Source of the DNA: Synergistaceae bacterium | GTDB lineage: Bacteria; Synergistota; Synergistia; Synergistales; Aminobacteriaceae | Direction of reading: 5' to 3' | NCBI GenBank assembly: GCA_017449135.1 | Contig: JAFSKE010000013.1 | Location: 1 to 40,511, forward strand | Length of the DNA: 40,511 nt | Shown: in pieces, positions 17,781 to 27,900 of the stretch | Numbering within the stretch: the first letter of the stretch is position 1 | Layout: every line of letters begins with the position of its first letter | Program-made: the position numbers and the translations under genes | Notes under the pieces: generated by a model | What the model was told of the DNA's origin: nothing | Databases searched by the model: none | The model's input: the letters and a program-made list of their open reading frames with translations, nothing else

Positions 17781-18671
17781 TTATAAATCAGCTTCCTTCA
17801 AATATCTTGTTAATGCGTCTTTCCAATCAGGTAAAATTTTGAATCCGTTTTCGGTTAATTTGCTTTTATCAAGTCTCGAATTAAAAGGCCGTTTTGCTTT
17901 GCTAAGTCCATATTCAGAAGTTGCAACGGGAATAACTTTTGTTGAAATTCCTGCCTGCGAATAAATTTCCTTCGTGAAATCGTACCATGAAATATAATTT
18001 CCGCCTTCGTCATTCGTAGCGTGATAAAATCCGTATTTTTCAGTTTCTATCATGTCAACGAGAAGCCTTGCCAAGTCAAACGTATATGTCGGAGTTCCGA
18101 TTTGATCATTTACAACTCTGACAACATCATGATTTTTAGCGATATTAATCATAGTCTTGATAAAATTTTTACCGTTCACTCCGAAAACCCAAGCGATTCT
18201 GACAATAAAAAATTTCGTGAGGTTGTTGCAGATTTCAAATTCTCCCTCAAGTTTTGTTTTTCCGTAAAAGTTCAAAGGCGAAAAATTTTTGTCATCAGGT
18301 TTTCTCGGTTCCGTTCCTGTTCCGTCAAAAACATAATCGGTTGAGAGATATAACATTTTTGAATTTACGTTTTTGGCTGAAAGTGCGAGATATTTAGTTC
18401 CGAGATGATTAATATTTTCGACTTTTTCACGGTTTTCATCGTCTTCTGCTGCGTCAACTGCCGTCCATGCTGCACAGTGAATTATTGCATCAGGTTTTAT
18501 TTCCTTAATTAAATTTTCGACTGCGGTTTTATTTGTGATGTCGAGCTGATAATAATTTTCAATGTCCTTTGCTAAAATATCAGAACCGACAGCCTGATGA
18601 CCTCTTGAAATTAATTCATTCATACAGTCATGGCCTAACTGACCGCAGATACCCGTAACAAAAACTTTCAT
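17781..18671 (-). CDS. rmlD: dTDP-4-dehydrorhamnose reductase
   Basis: NAD(P)H-dependent last step of dTDP-L-rhamnose synthesis. The 296-residue short-chain dehydrogenase has an N-terminal GICGQLGHDC nucleotide loop, ALIHCAAWTAVDAAEDD-like segment, LSTDYVFDG and YGKTKLEGE with the catalytic Tyr-X3-Lys. It is 3 nt downstream of rmlB and 2 nt upstream of rmlC. Motifs and neighbours make the assignment firm. Confidence 0.95.
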   Translation of the reverse strand: MKVFVTGICGQLGHDCMNELISRGHQAVGSDILAKDIENYYQLDITNKTAVENLIKEIKPDAIIHCAAWTAVDAAEDDENREKVENINHLGTKYLALSAKNVNSKMLYLSTDYVFDGTGTEPRKPDDKNFSPLNFYGKTKLEGEFEICNNLTKFFIVRIAWVFGVNGKNFIKTMINIAKNHDVVRVVNDQIGTPTYTFDLARLLVDMIETEKYGFYHATNDEGGNYISWYDFTKEIYSQAGISTKVIPVATSEYGLSKAKRPFNSRLDKSKLTENGFKILPDWKDALTRYLKEADL

Positions 18672-18674
18672 GAT

Positions 18675-19694
18675 TTATCTTTCCCCGTACATTTTCTGAT
18701 AATAATTTTTGTATTCACCCGAAATAATTTTTTCCCACCATGATTTATTTTCAAGATACCATTTAATCGTGAGTTTAATTCCGTCTTTGAATTTCGTTTC
18801 AGGATACCAGCCTAATTCATCGTGAATTTTCGTTGGGTCTATTGCGTATCTTAAATCATGGCCTTTTCTGTCTTTCACGAACGTAATTAAATCTTCGCTT
18901 TTTCCGAGTTCATGAACGATTAATTTTACGATGTCGATGTTTTTCATTTCGTTGTGGCCTCCGACATTGTAAACTTCGCCGACTCTGCCTTTGCGAATGA
19001 TTAAGTCAATGGCTTTGCAGTGATCTTCAACGTATAACCAATCACGAATATTTTTTCCCTCTCCGTAAACTGGCAAAGGTTTATCGTGAAGGCAATTAAC
19101 AATCATCAAAGGGATTAATTTTTCGGGGAAATGATAAGGGCCATAATTGTTTGAACATCTTGAAATCGTCGCAGGCAAGTTGTAAGTTCGATTATAAGCC
19201 ATAACTAAAAGATCCGCGCTCGCTTTTGATGAACTGTAGGGAGAGCTTGTGTGAATCGGGGTTTGTTCGGTGAAAAATAAATCGGGTCTGTCGATCGGCA
19301 AATCTCCGTAAACTTCGTCAGTGCTGACCTGATGATAACGTTTAATCCCGAATTTTATACAAGCGTCCATTAAAACACTTGTCCCGATAATATTAGTACG
19401 TAAAAAAATCTCAGGGTCCTCAATGCTTCTGTCAACGTGGCTTTCTGCAGCAAAATTTATAACAATGTCGGGCTTTTCGTCATTGAATAATTTGTAAATA
19501 TTTTCTCTGTCGCAGATGTCAAGTTTAACAAATTTGAATCTCGGATTATCCATAATCGGCTCAAGCGTCGAGAGATTTCCGGCATAAGTTAATTTGTCAA
19601 CACAGATAATTTTGTCGTCAGGGTGTTTATCGAGATAATAAAAAATGAAATTGCTTCCGATAAAACCTGCACCGCCAGTTACAATTAAATTCAT
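18675..19694 (-). CDS. rmlB: dTDP-glucose 4,6-dehydratase
   Basis: Converts dTDP-glucose to dTDP-4-keto-6-deoxyglucose with tightly bound NAD+. The 339-residue extended SDR protein begins VTGGAGFIGSNFIFYY and contains VDKLTYAGN, NFAAESHVDRSIEDP, STDEVYGD (catalytic Asp/Glu), YSSSKASADLLV (Tyr-X3-Lys) and CSNNYGPYHFPEKLIP. Its start codon overlaps the folD stop codon (ATGA), which couples rhamnose synthesis to the folate genes upstream. Confidence 0.96.
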   Translation of the reverse strand: MNLIVTGGAGFIGSNFIFYYLDKHPDDKIICVDKLTYAGNLSTLEPIMDNPRFKFVKLDICDRENIYKLFNDEKPDIVINFAAESHVDRSIEDPEIFLRTNIIGTSVLMDACIKFGIKRYHQVSTDEVYGDLPIDRPDLFFTEQTPIHTSSPYSSSKASADLLVMAYNRTYNLPATISRCSNNYGPYHFPEKLIPLMIVNCLHDKPLPVYGEGKNIRDWLYVEDHCKAIDLIIRKGRVGEVYNVGGHNEMKNIDIVKLIVHELGKSEDLITFVKDRKGHDLRYAIDPTKIHDELGWYPETKFKDGIKLTIKWYLENKSWWEKIISGEYKNYYQKMYGER

Positions 19695-20479
19695 AAATTC
19701 ATTCTCCTTTCAGCGGCTTCGATAACGTGTTTCGCAAGCACCGAAGTTGTTACAGCTCCTACACCTCCAGGAACAGGGGTAATTTTACTCACGATTTTTT
19801 CAACGTCATCAAAATTTACATCGCCGCATAATTTATTATTTTCGTCAAAATTAATTCCAACGTCAATAATAACCTGTCCTTCGGAAACGAATTTCGAGTC
19901 TATGAATTTAGCTTTTCCCATTGCGGAAATAATTATGTCGGAACGTTTGCAGATTTCGGGTAAATTTTTTGTTTTTGAATGGCAGATTGTAACTGTTGCA
20001 TTACGATTTAACAATAACATTGCAACAGGTTTTCCGATGATTTCACTGCGTCCGAGAACGACAGCATTTTTTCCTTCAATTTCAACGCCGTAAAAATCCA
20101 AAATTTCAATACATGCCTGAGCAGTACACGGGGGAATGTCGGAATCTTTTTCAGCGATGATTTCACATGCTATCTTTTCGAGTGCTTTATCCTTCAGCGG
20201 TCTGAACATTAAACAGCCATGAATTGAATTATCGTTTTTGATTTCGGTTAAAGTGTTTAAGATCTCGTCATTTGATGAGTTTTCGGGGAGAATGAATTTT
20301 TTTATGTTTATTCCGATTTTTTCACAACGTTTTGAAGCTCCTGTTTCGTATGAAATATCGCTTGAATTTTCTCCGATTCTGAAAATTGCGAGTGTCGGAG
20401 AATTTAATTTTTTACAGCGTGAAATTAAATCTTCGGTTAAAAAATTTGCAACGTTTGAACCTTTTAATATTTCGGCCAT
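19691..20479 (-). CDS. folD: Methylenetetrahydrofolate dehydrogenase/cyclohydrolase, short variant
   Basis: Interconverts methylene-, methenyl- and formyl-tetrahydrofolate with NAD(P). The 262 residues are shorter than the usual 280-300. The C-terminal Rossmann part is normal: VVLGRSEIIGKPVAMLLL, TICHSKT, SDIIISAMG, VIIDVGIN and TPVPGGVGAVTTSVLA. The N-terminal active-site helix reads YETGASKRCEKIGI, so Lys comes six rather than four residues after Tyr, as in a FolD variant I recall from clostridia. The loop after EKDSDI runs straight to PCTAQACIEIL, so roughly 15-20 residues seen in typical FolD (after KDVDG) are missing. It lies 12 nt after fchA and overlaps rmlB by 4 nt. Confidence 0.9.
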   Translation of the reverse strand: MAEILKGSNVANFLTEDLISRCKKLNSPTLAIFRIGENSSDISYETGASKRCEKIGINIKKFILPENSSNDEILNTLTEIKNDNSIHGCLMFRPLKDKALEKIACEIIAEKDSDIPPCTAQACIEILDFYGVEIEGKNAVVLGRSEIIGKPVAMLLLNRNATVTICHSKTKNLPEICKRSDIIISAMGKAKFIDSKFVSEGQVIIDVGINFDENNKLCGDVNFDDVEKIVSKITPVPGGVGAVTTSVLAKHVIEAAERRMNL

Positions 20480-20491
20480 GCTTATAAAAAC

Positions 20492-21103
20492 TCACTTCCT
20501 TAAATACAAATTAACTTCTTCGGCAATAATTGAAGCTGTCGGAGAATATTTTTCGAGAATATCATCAACTTTAGATTCGATTTTTCGAGCCTCATCGCAA
20601 TTTTTCAATGACGAAGTGTTAATAACGACATTCATTGCAGCACTCTCCATAGCAGCCTTACATAACAAAGCCCCGCAGCCTGCATCAGAAATCAACATTT
20701 TATTTCCCTTCTGCATAATTTCATTTAACAGGTCGATAGCTTCAGCACAGCATTCGATCATTTCAACGGGAGCTTTACAGGCATTTAATGCGGCACGTTC
20801 ATAAATTTTGTCTCTGTCGGGATTATCTTTCGGAATTTTGTAAGCGGCTGACAATTCGGGAAAGGCTTTTGCGTCTTCGTCGGCAAGTTCAAGAAAACGT
20901 TTTCGGATTCGTTCGGACTTTTCCAAAATTGATTTAACATCGTCTTGGACATCTTCATAATTTTTTTTACCGATTGTGAAATTTGCAGCCATTGAACACA
21001 ACGCAGCACCTAACGACCCCGTGAGTGAAGCTGCTGAACCTCCGCCGGGCATTGAGATTTTCTCGGCAAGAAGTTCAGAGAACTCACTACAGGATTTTGA
21101 CAT
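20492..21103 (-). CDS. fchA: Cyclodeaminase/cyclohydrolase family protein (FchA-like)
   Basis: A small helical protein of the formiminotetrahydrofolate cyclodeaminase / methenyl-THF cyclohydrolase family. It shows the family opening MPGGGSAASLTGSLGAALCSMAANFT, ADEDAKAF, and the middle segment SDAGCGALLCKAAMESAAMNV. From ATG 21103 it has 203 residues. A longer reading to 21151 would overlap the end of fhs by 41 nt and adds residues not expected in the family; neither start has a strong Shine-Dalgarno, so translation may rely on coupling to fhs. With fhs and folD it completes a folate one-carbon module. Confidence 0.88.
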   Translation of the reverse strand: MSKSCSEFSELLAEKISMPGGGSAASLTGSLGAALCSMAANFTIGKKNYEDVQDDVKSILEKSERIRKRFLELADEDAKAFPELSAAYKIPKDNPDRDKIYERAALNACKAPVEMIECCAEAIDLLNEIMQKGNKMLISDAGCGALLCKAAMESAAMNVVINTSSLKNCDEARKIESKVDDILEKYSPTASIIAEEVNLYLRK

Positions 21104-21110
21104 TAACAAA

Positions 21111-22784
21111 TTAAAAGAGTCCTGAGATTTTTCCATTTTCGTCAACATCAATCGAAAGTGCAGCGGGTTTTTTAGGTAATCCCGGCATTGTCATAATTTC
21201 GCCTGTTACCGCAACAATAAATCCTGCTCCGGCTGAAATTCTGATTTCACGAACGTTAATTCTGAAATTTTCAGGCCGTCCGAGTTTCAAAGGATCATCG
21301 GAGAGCGAATATTGAGTTTTTGCGACACAGACGAGCAAATTATCCATGTTCATATCGTGAATTAACTGCAAAGTTTTTTCGGCTTGAGATGAGAAATCGA
21401 CACCTTCAGCACCGTAAATTTCCTTTGCAATGGCATTAATTTTTTCACGGGGAGACATTGATTCGTCATATATGAATTTGAAATCGGATTTTTTCTCGCA
21501 GGCCTCAACGACTTTTTCAGCTAAAACTTTTCCGCCTTCTCCGCCTTTTTCCCAAACTTCGGACAAAGCAAACGAAGCTCCCAATTCCTCGCATTTTTTC
21601 TGAATGAAATTTAATTCGTTTTCAGTGTCAATCGGGAATTTATTAATCGCAACAACGACAGGCAGACCGTATTTTTTTATATTCTCGATGTGCTTTAACA
21701 AATTCGGAATGCCTTTTTCGAGTGCGTCCAAGTCTTCGACATTTAATTCTGTTTTCTTTCGCCCTCCGTGCATTTTCAAAGCTCTGACCGTTGCAACAAC
21801 AACAACTGCATCAGGTTTCAAACCTGCAACACGGCATTTAATGTCAAGGAATTTTTCAGCTCCTAAATCTGCTCCGAATCCTGCTTCGGTTACAAGATAA
21901 TCAGCGCATTTCAATCCCAACTTTGTAGCCTGAATACTGTTACAGCCATGAGCGATATTTGCAAAAGGCCCTCCGTGAATGAATGCAGGATTATTTTCGA
22001 GCGTCTGAACTAAATTCGGCTTTATTGCGTCCTTCAATAATGCTGCCATAGCTCCTGCTGCTCCGATGTCAGAAGCAGTTACGGGTTTGTTATCGTAAGT
22101 GTAGGCGAGAATAATTTTTCCGAGTTTCGATTTCAAATCCATTAAATCATTCGAGAGACATAAAATCGCCATTACTTCAGATGCTACTGTGATGTCAAAA
22201 CCTGATTCTCTCGGTACTCCGTTAGCTTTTCCGCCAAGACCGATAACAATATTTCTCAAAGCACGTTCATTCAAATCCATAACACGCTTGAAAACTACAC
22301 GGCGAGGATCGATATTTAATTCGTTGCCCTGCTGAATGTGATTATCAAGCATGGCCGCACAAAGATTGTGAGCTGTCGTGATTGCGTGAAGGTCTCCAGT
22401 GAAATGTAAATTAATGTCTTCCATAGGGATAACTTGAGCATATCCGCCCCCTGCAGCTCCGCCCTTCATTCCGAAACTTGGCCCCAGTGAAGGTTCACGA
22501 ATTGCAACGGCAGCATTTTTCCCGATTTTGTTTAATCCGTCAACAAGTCCTACACTCGTTGTAGTTTTTCCTTCGCCTGCGGGTGTAGGAGTTATGGCGG
22601 TAACGAGAATTAATTTTCCGTCGGGTTTGTCCTTTAATTTTTTGAATACCGTCGGAGAAATTTTTGCTTTGTATCTTCCGTAGACTTCTAAATCATCTTC
22701 GGAAATTCCTAATTTTTTAGCGACTTCGACAATATTTATCGGTGTCGAAGCCTGAGCAATTTCAATATCACTTTTGTAAGACAT
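21111..22784 (-). CDS. fhs: Formate-tetrahydrofolate ligase
   Basis: ATP-dependent formation of 10-formyl-THF from formate. The 557 residues are the usual length. The ATP-binding loop is [18 protein letters not shown]. Other family segments are [22 protein letters not shown]-like (about 95-115), [44 protein letters not shown], and the C-terminal [15 protein letters not shown]. It lies 2 nt after metK. Together with fchA and folD it supplies or drains one-carbon units, for example from formate or for the methyl groups used to make SAM. Confidence 0.97.
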   Translation of the reverse strand: MSYKSDIEIAQASTPINIVEVAKKLGISEDDLEVYGRYKAKISPTVFKKLKDKPDGKLILVTAITPTPAGEGKTTTSVGLVDGLNKIGKNAAVAIREPSLGPSFGMKGGAAGGGYAQVIPMEDINLHFTGDLHAITTAHNLCAAMLDNHIQQGNELNIDPRRVVFKRVMDLNERALRNIVIGLGGKANGVPRESGFDITVASEVMAILCLSNDLMDLKSKLGKIILAYTYDNKPVTASDIGAAGAMAALLKDAIKPNLVQTLENNPAFIHGGPFANIAHGCNSIQATKLGLKCADYLVTEAGFGADLGAEKFLDIKCRVAGLKPDAVVVVATVRALKMHGGRKKTELNVEDLDALEKGIPNLLKHIENIKKYGLPVVVAINKFPIDTENELNFIQKKCEELGASFALSEVWEKGGEGGKVLAEKVVEACEKKSDFKFIYDESMSPREKINAIAKEIYGAEGVDFSSQAEKTLQLIHDMNMDNLLVCVAKTQYSLSDDPLKLGRPENFRINVREIRISAGAGFIVAVTGEIMTMPGLPKKPAALSIDVDENGKISGLF

Positions 22785-22786
22785 AA

Positions 22787-23953
22787 TTACATTCCTGCTG
22801 CTTCTCTTAAATCTTTAACTCTGTCAGTTCTCTCCCAGCCCGGTAAAACGGGTAAATCAATTCTTCCCATGTGTCCGTAAGCTGCTAAAGGTTTGTATTG
22901 AGGTTTTCTCAAATCCAAATTGCGAATTATTGCAGCGGGTCTGAAATCGAAAAATTCACGTAAGAGTTTAACGATTTTTTCATCGCTGATTTTGCCGGTT
23001 CCGAAAGTATTAATATTAAGCGAAACAGGTTCAGCAACTCCGATAGCATAAGCAACTTGAATCTGGCATTCGTCAGCAAGTCCGGCAGCAACAATATTTT
23101 TTGCAGCATAACGGGTCATGTATGCACCGCTTCGGTCAACTTTCGTGGGGTCTTTTCCGGAAAACGCTCCGCCTCCGTGAGGAATCCAGCCGCCGTAAGT
23201 ATCAACGATAATTTTTCTTCCTGTCAAACCTGAATCAGCCATAGGCCCGCCTTTAACGAATCTTCCGGTTGGGTTTACAAAAATTTGTGTTTCACTGTCG
23301 ATTAAATTTTCGGGAACTATAGGTGTGATTACGTGTTCGATGATGTCGGCACGAATTTGCTTTAACGTTGCTTCTGGGTGATGCTGGGCTGAAACAACGA
23401 TTGTGTCGGCGTGAACGGCTTTACGGTTTTCATAACGTAATGAGACTTGAGTTTTTCCGTCCGGTCTTAAATAAGCAAGTTTTCCGTCTTTACGGACTTT
23501 TGTTAATTGACGTGCAAGAGCGTGAGACAAAGTTATAGGCATGGGCATAAATTCCTTCGTTTCGTTGGTTGCGTATCCAAACATCATGCCCTGATCGCCT
23601 GCACCTGTTTTTTCTTCAACGTCATTATCAACACCTTGAGCAATATCCTTTGACTGCTCGTCAATGGCCGTTAAAACTGCGCAGGTATCACCGTCAAAAC
23701 CGTATTTTGCTCTTGTGTAACCGATTTCGTTAATGGTCTCGCGTGCGATTTTTTGAATGTCAACATAAGTTTTAGTGCTGATTTCGCCTGCAACAACAAC
23801 AAGCCCCGTTGAAACTAAAACTTCACAAGCTACACGTCCCATAGGATCGTCTTTGAGAATTGCATCAAGAACGCCGTCTGAAATCTGATCAGCAACTTTA
23901 TCGGGGTGTCCTTCGGTTACTGATTCTGATGAAAAAATGAAATTTTCTGCCAT
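22787..23953 (-). CDS. metK: S-adenosylmethionine synthetase
   Basis: Makes SAM from methionine and ATP. The 388 residues contain [19 protein letters not shown] (methionine/ATP site), [20 protein letters not shown], the P-loop-like [22 protein letters not shown] and the C-terminal [19 protein letters not shown]. An AAGGAG Shine-Dalgarno precedes the ATG by 8 nt. A SAM-I riboswitch and terminator occupy the leader, so metK and the genes after it should be switched off when SAM is plentiful. Confidence 0.97.
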   Translation of the reverse strand: MAENFIFSSESVTEGHPDKVADQISDGVLDAILKDDPMGRVACEVLVSTGLVVVAGEISTKTYVDIQKIARETINEIGYTRAKYGFDGDTCAVLTAIDEQSKDIAQGVDNDVEEKTGAGDQGMMFGYATNETKEFMPMPITLSHALARQLTKVRKDGKLAYLRPDGKTQVSLRYENRKAVHADTIVVSAQHHPEATLKQIRADIIEHVITPIVPENLIDSETQIFVNPTGRFVKGGPMADSGLTGRKIIVDTYGGWIPHGGGAFSGKDPTKVDRSGAYMTRYAAKNIVAAGLADECQIQVAYAIGVAEPVSLNINTFGTGKISDEKIVKLLREFFDFRPAAIIRNLDLRKPQYKPLAAYGHMGRIDLPVLPGWERTDRVKDLREAAGM

Positions 23954-23979
23954 AATATTTTCTCCTTTAATTTAATATA

Positions 23980-24014
23980 AAAAATGTACCCTCCTGAAAT
24001 CAAAGAGAGTACAT
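23980..24014 (-). terminator. Riboswitch-controlled terminator upstream of metK
   Basis: Minus strand: TGTACTCTCTT pairs with AGGAGGGTACA (two G-U pairs) around a short loop and is followed by TTTTTTATA. The 5' arm contains CTCTCT, which can instead pair with AGAGAG at the 3' side of the riboswitch P1 stem, giving an antiterminator. Confidence 0.88.
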
Positions 24015-24052
24015 GAAAAAATTTTTTTGTTCAGATTTATATTTTCTTCTCT

Positions 24053-24152
24053 CTCTCATCATTCAGCTACTAACTTGCTGCCGATATTGGCACCTGATTA
24101 AACAGGTTGTCGGGCTTCACAGGGTCGGTCCCTCCACCTCTCTCGATAAGAG
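24053..24152 (-). ncRNA. SAM-I (S-box) riboswitch
   Basis: On the minus strand the leader shows the S-box core in order: CTCTTATC opening P1, AGAGGTGGAGGGACCGACCC, TGTGAAGCCCGACAACC, CAGGTGCCAATATCGGCAGC, and GATGAGAG closing P1. The two P1 strands pair over 8 bp. These are the conserved elements of SAM-I aptamers, including the kink-turn and pseudoknot sequence. A terminator follows before metK. The aptamer starts only 25 nt after the rpsD stop codon. Confidence 0.95.
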
Positions 24153-24177
24153 TAAAAATTATCTTATTTTCTTTTAA

Positions 24178-24789
24178 TTATTTTGAGTACAACTCAACCG
24201 CCAGAATTTCGTTTACATCGATCGGCAATTCCTCACGCAAAGGTTCACGGATTAATTTTGCGCTGAACTGTGCTTTATCTTTTTCAAGATAAGGAACGCT
24301 GAACGAAACAAAACCGTTAAAATTAGTCTCAACTAAAGGATTTGTCCTTGTTTTTTCTTTGAGACTGATAACGTCATCGACTTTTACGCCGTATGAAGGA
24401 ATATCAACTTTATTTCCATTAACTAAAATATGCCCGTGACTTACAAGCTGGCGAGCCTGACGGATTGAACGTGCAAAACCTGTGCGGTAAACTAAATTAT
24501 CAAGTCTGCACTCAAGAGCTTTTAATAATGCTACACCGGTCATTTCTTCGCTTTTTCTTGCGATCTCGAAATAACGTGCAAACTGTCTCTCAAGAATCCC
24601 ATAATATGCTTTTATCTTCTGTTTTTCCATTAACTGAAGGCCGTACTGTGAAACTTTTTGTCCTGCACGTGCGGCTGCTGCGGCTGAATTTTTCTTAATA
24701 TCTGCTCGTTTTAATGCTTTAGGGTGGCCACAGACATTCACTCCTAAATGACGGCATAATTTGAATCTTGGTTCTCTTCTTGTTGCCAT
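24178..24789 (-). CDS. rpsD: 30S ribosomal protein S4
   Basis: Primary 16S rRNA-binding protein of the small subunit. The 203 residues carry the N-terminal basic part with two Cys (12 and 20; fewer than the four of the zinc-binding form), [15 protein letters not shown], and the S4 RNA-binding domain [20 protein letters not shown] followed by [18 protein letters not shown]. It stands apart from the rpsM-rpsK-rpoA cluster in which S4 is often found, next to the metK leader. Convergent or co-directional neighbours give no functional link. Confidence 0.97.
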   Translation of the reverse strand: MATRREPRFKLCRHLGVNVCGHPKALKRADIKKNSAAAAARAGQKVSQYGLQLMEKQKIKAYYGILERQFARYFEIARKSEEMTGVALLKALECRLDNLVYRTGFARSIRQARQLVSHGHILVNGNKVDIPSYGVKVDDVISLKEKTRTNPLVETNFNGFVSFSVPYLEKDKAQFSAKLIREPLREELPIDVNEILAVELYSK

Positions 24790-24879
24790 AAGTTTAGCGA
24801 ACTCTCCTTATAAAAATTTTTTCGAGTTTAACACTTAAATTTGATTTTTTCAAGTTATGTAATTGACTTCTCAAATACA

Positions 24880-24918
24880 TTATGAAAAATAAAATCTCCC
24901 ATTAAAAATTAAGGAGAG
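24880..24918 (-). terminator. Terminator after the VWA lipoprotein gene
   Basis: Minus strand: TCTCC and GGGAGA arms, extended by A/T pairs of TTAATTTTTAAT, followed by TTTTATTTTTC. It separates the large lipoprotein gene from rpsD. Confidence 0.65.
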
Positions 24919-24934
24919 ACTCCGTTTTTATTGA

Positions 24935-27900
24935 TTAAAATTTATAATCATATCCCGGCAGTTTATCTGAAATTTCAACAGGACATGAGCGTACAAATTC
25001 ATAAACTTTTCCGATTGCTTGACGATATTCTTCTTTGACGTCCTCGTAACCTCCGAAAAGATTCCAAATTTTCTTGAATGTGTTTCCGTTGACGATGTAA
25101 TTAGCAACGTCGTTCAAACCAATGATTCGAGATTGAGCCAAAGTTCTTATGTAATTTTTCACGTCAGAAAGATTTGCTGCTTCAAACTCGAAATAAGGAG
25201 ATGAAAGGAATGTTGTCAGGCCGTTCAAGACTTGCGAACTTCCTGCAACGAGACCGTAATAAACTTGAGCTGCAAACAAAGCGTCAGTGTAACCGTCTAA
25301 AAATTCGGATTTCAGATAATCTAAGACTCCTTTCACTAATCCTACTACGGGACACGCTGAACTTACACCGAGCATGATGAGATCTACGCCGAGCTTAAAC
25401 GTTGAGGCTTGAACCTGCTTCATTCGAGCATCTGCAATTTGTTTCTCAAATTCATTCCAGTTTGGAGTTCCGCTTTGGAATATCCTAAATAAATCATTCG
25501 CGGCATTTCTGGCATAATCTGACAAATCCTGATTTTGAACAATATAGCCAAGAACTGCAAGATTTTTGTTGTATTCAGCAAAGTTAGCCTGAATCTGCCC
25601 GTAACATCTTGAAATTTCCAATAACTGTACAGCAGTATCAACAGCGTCAAGTACTAATGTCATACCTACAGAAATTCCTGTTTTGTGAGCTTTTCGGAAA
25701 TCAAGAGCTTTCTTTCCCCACGTTCCTGAACCTTTAAGCTCAATTTTTTTGAATTTATCAAGCACTACTGCTGCCTGTTCGGTGCAACTTACAACGTTTG
25801 TTAATGTCTTAAAAATCTTATCAGCTGCAGCAAAACCGTTTCTTGCTCCCAAAACGTCAGCACTTAAATCCTTGAATTGATCTCCTGCATCATATATTTC
25901 TTTTAACACTTTTCTGATTTCATTAGGTTTTTCCAAAGATTTCTTGAGCTCGTCTTGTTTCGTGTTGCCGAAGAAAGAATTACGAATTAGCATTATGTCT
26001 AATTTGGTTGCTTTTTTCATTTTTTCGACATATTTACCATAACGTACTGATTCTTTTTCAAGTTTTTCAAGCAATTCCTTTCCATCTTGTTCGCTGAAAT
26101 TTGCCTTTGTAAACTCTTCGTCATACTTTCCGCCTTTTATGTCAGATACAAAATTCGTCGTTTGTTTCACAAATTTCAAAAAGCTGCCAGCCATTTTTAG
26201 ACCATCAATCCAATACTGAAGTACGGTCTGTCTTGCAACGGCTTCTGCGTCTTTTGAAATAATATCACCTGAAGCGTAATCATTAAAGTAATTCATGTAA
26301 ATTCTCTTAGGTATTTCAACCTTTTCAAAGTCGAATTTGAATGTCGAAGCAAGATCTTGAACAAAGTTTGTGAAAAGATTTCTTTCCTTTGAGAGTTCCA
26401 AATATTTTTCGGGGAAAATAGTATCGTAAACGACATCGCGGATAGTTGTCGAGGGTTTTGACCCGGATTGAGGCATTGTATATTTCAGCGGAGAAGTTTT
26501 CATCTTTTTCACTTCATCGTAATCGCTGTAGCCGTCCCAGTCAGAATCAGGCAATAATGGATTTGATTTCATGATAATTTGCGTTCTGCCTTCGATGTAA
26601 GCTATCGTTGATACATAAATTTCTTCGCCGTTTAACAATCCGTCTCCGTCCCAATCCGCTACATCTTTTGACTCTTCAGGAATGGTTGTAAACATCGTAG
26701 TGCCGTCAGGAAGCGTTAAAGTGCCGTCCAAAATGAGATTTGTGTAATAATCGCTAATCCCGTCTTTGTTGCTGTCTTTTGTGTAATCGATAGTTTCTTT
26801 TTCGATTTCTTGGTAGACAGTATCAAGATTCAAAATATCATCTGTTGTTACAGAGCCTGTAGCAGTAGCGTGATAATATTTCCCGTTTGTCGATTCGGCA
26901 ATGTTTTTCAATTTACTTTCATTTGCTGAACCCATTCCGATTGAATAAATAATGATATTATTATCTTTTGCTTTCTGAATGAGAACATCGTAGTTATAAG
27001 CAGTGTAATAACTATCTTCTCCGTCTGTGAGGAAAATAATGTATTTTGATGCGGCATTTGAAGAATCCAAAATATCAAGAGCTGCTTTTATTCCCGTAGT
27101 TCCGTCAGTCCCACCAGAATAATATATTGAGTTAATTTTAGCTTTTATACCTGCTTTGTCTGTCGTTAAATCGGAAACTATCGTTGCACTACTGGTAAAT
27201 TTTACAGCCGCCGCCCTGTCTTTCCCGTCTCTTAATTTGTCAATAAACTCTTGTGGGAGTTTTAAGGCCAGTCTATTGGGATCATTACCATAATAACCTC
27301 CCATACTTCCTGAACCGTCAATTACGAAAACTACATCGAGAAAATTATTGTCATTGCTTGCATTTGCGTAAATCGGCCTTATGTCATTGCTCCAAATTGC
27401 GTCAAAAGCTACTGAATTAAGAAGTATGTACGTTGAAAAATGAGTCAGACTTGCCGAAATTTTGTTTCCGTTTACGGTTTGATTTTCAAGTTTTTCAAAA
27501 ACGTTTTCTTCTTCGTTCACGTAATAAATTCTCGCTTTGAAGTCGTCAGTTTCTTTGTAATCACTTCCAAGTGTGAAAGTAATTTTTGCCGATTCAATAT
27601 CTTTGGAACTCGCAGTGTCAATTTCGTAAGCAGCATAATTAATATATCCCGGCATAACGTACGAAATCATAGGGTGTCCGATGAGATTGACCGCTTCAAC
27701 AGAAAGACTGCCCGCATTTTCAGCAGATGAAGTCATTTCTACACTGATGTCAACAGCTTGAGGATTGTTTTTTGTGTAATCCGTTGACAATGTTGTTGTG
27801 AATTTCGTTTCTTTCACGAGCGGATTTGAATTAATGATAACTTCTGTTCCGTCTCCAACGCCGTCTCCGTCTGTATCAAACTTTAACGGATCAGTTTTGT

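Noticed and set aside
20238-20804. Plus-strand open frame of 188 codons across folD and fchA
   Set aside because: It is antisense to two clearly recognised genes, and its protein resembles no family.
24010-24060. CT-rich run (ctctctctc) as a microsatellite
   Set aside because: It is the 3' side of the riboswitch P1 stem and antiterminator sequence on the other strand.
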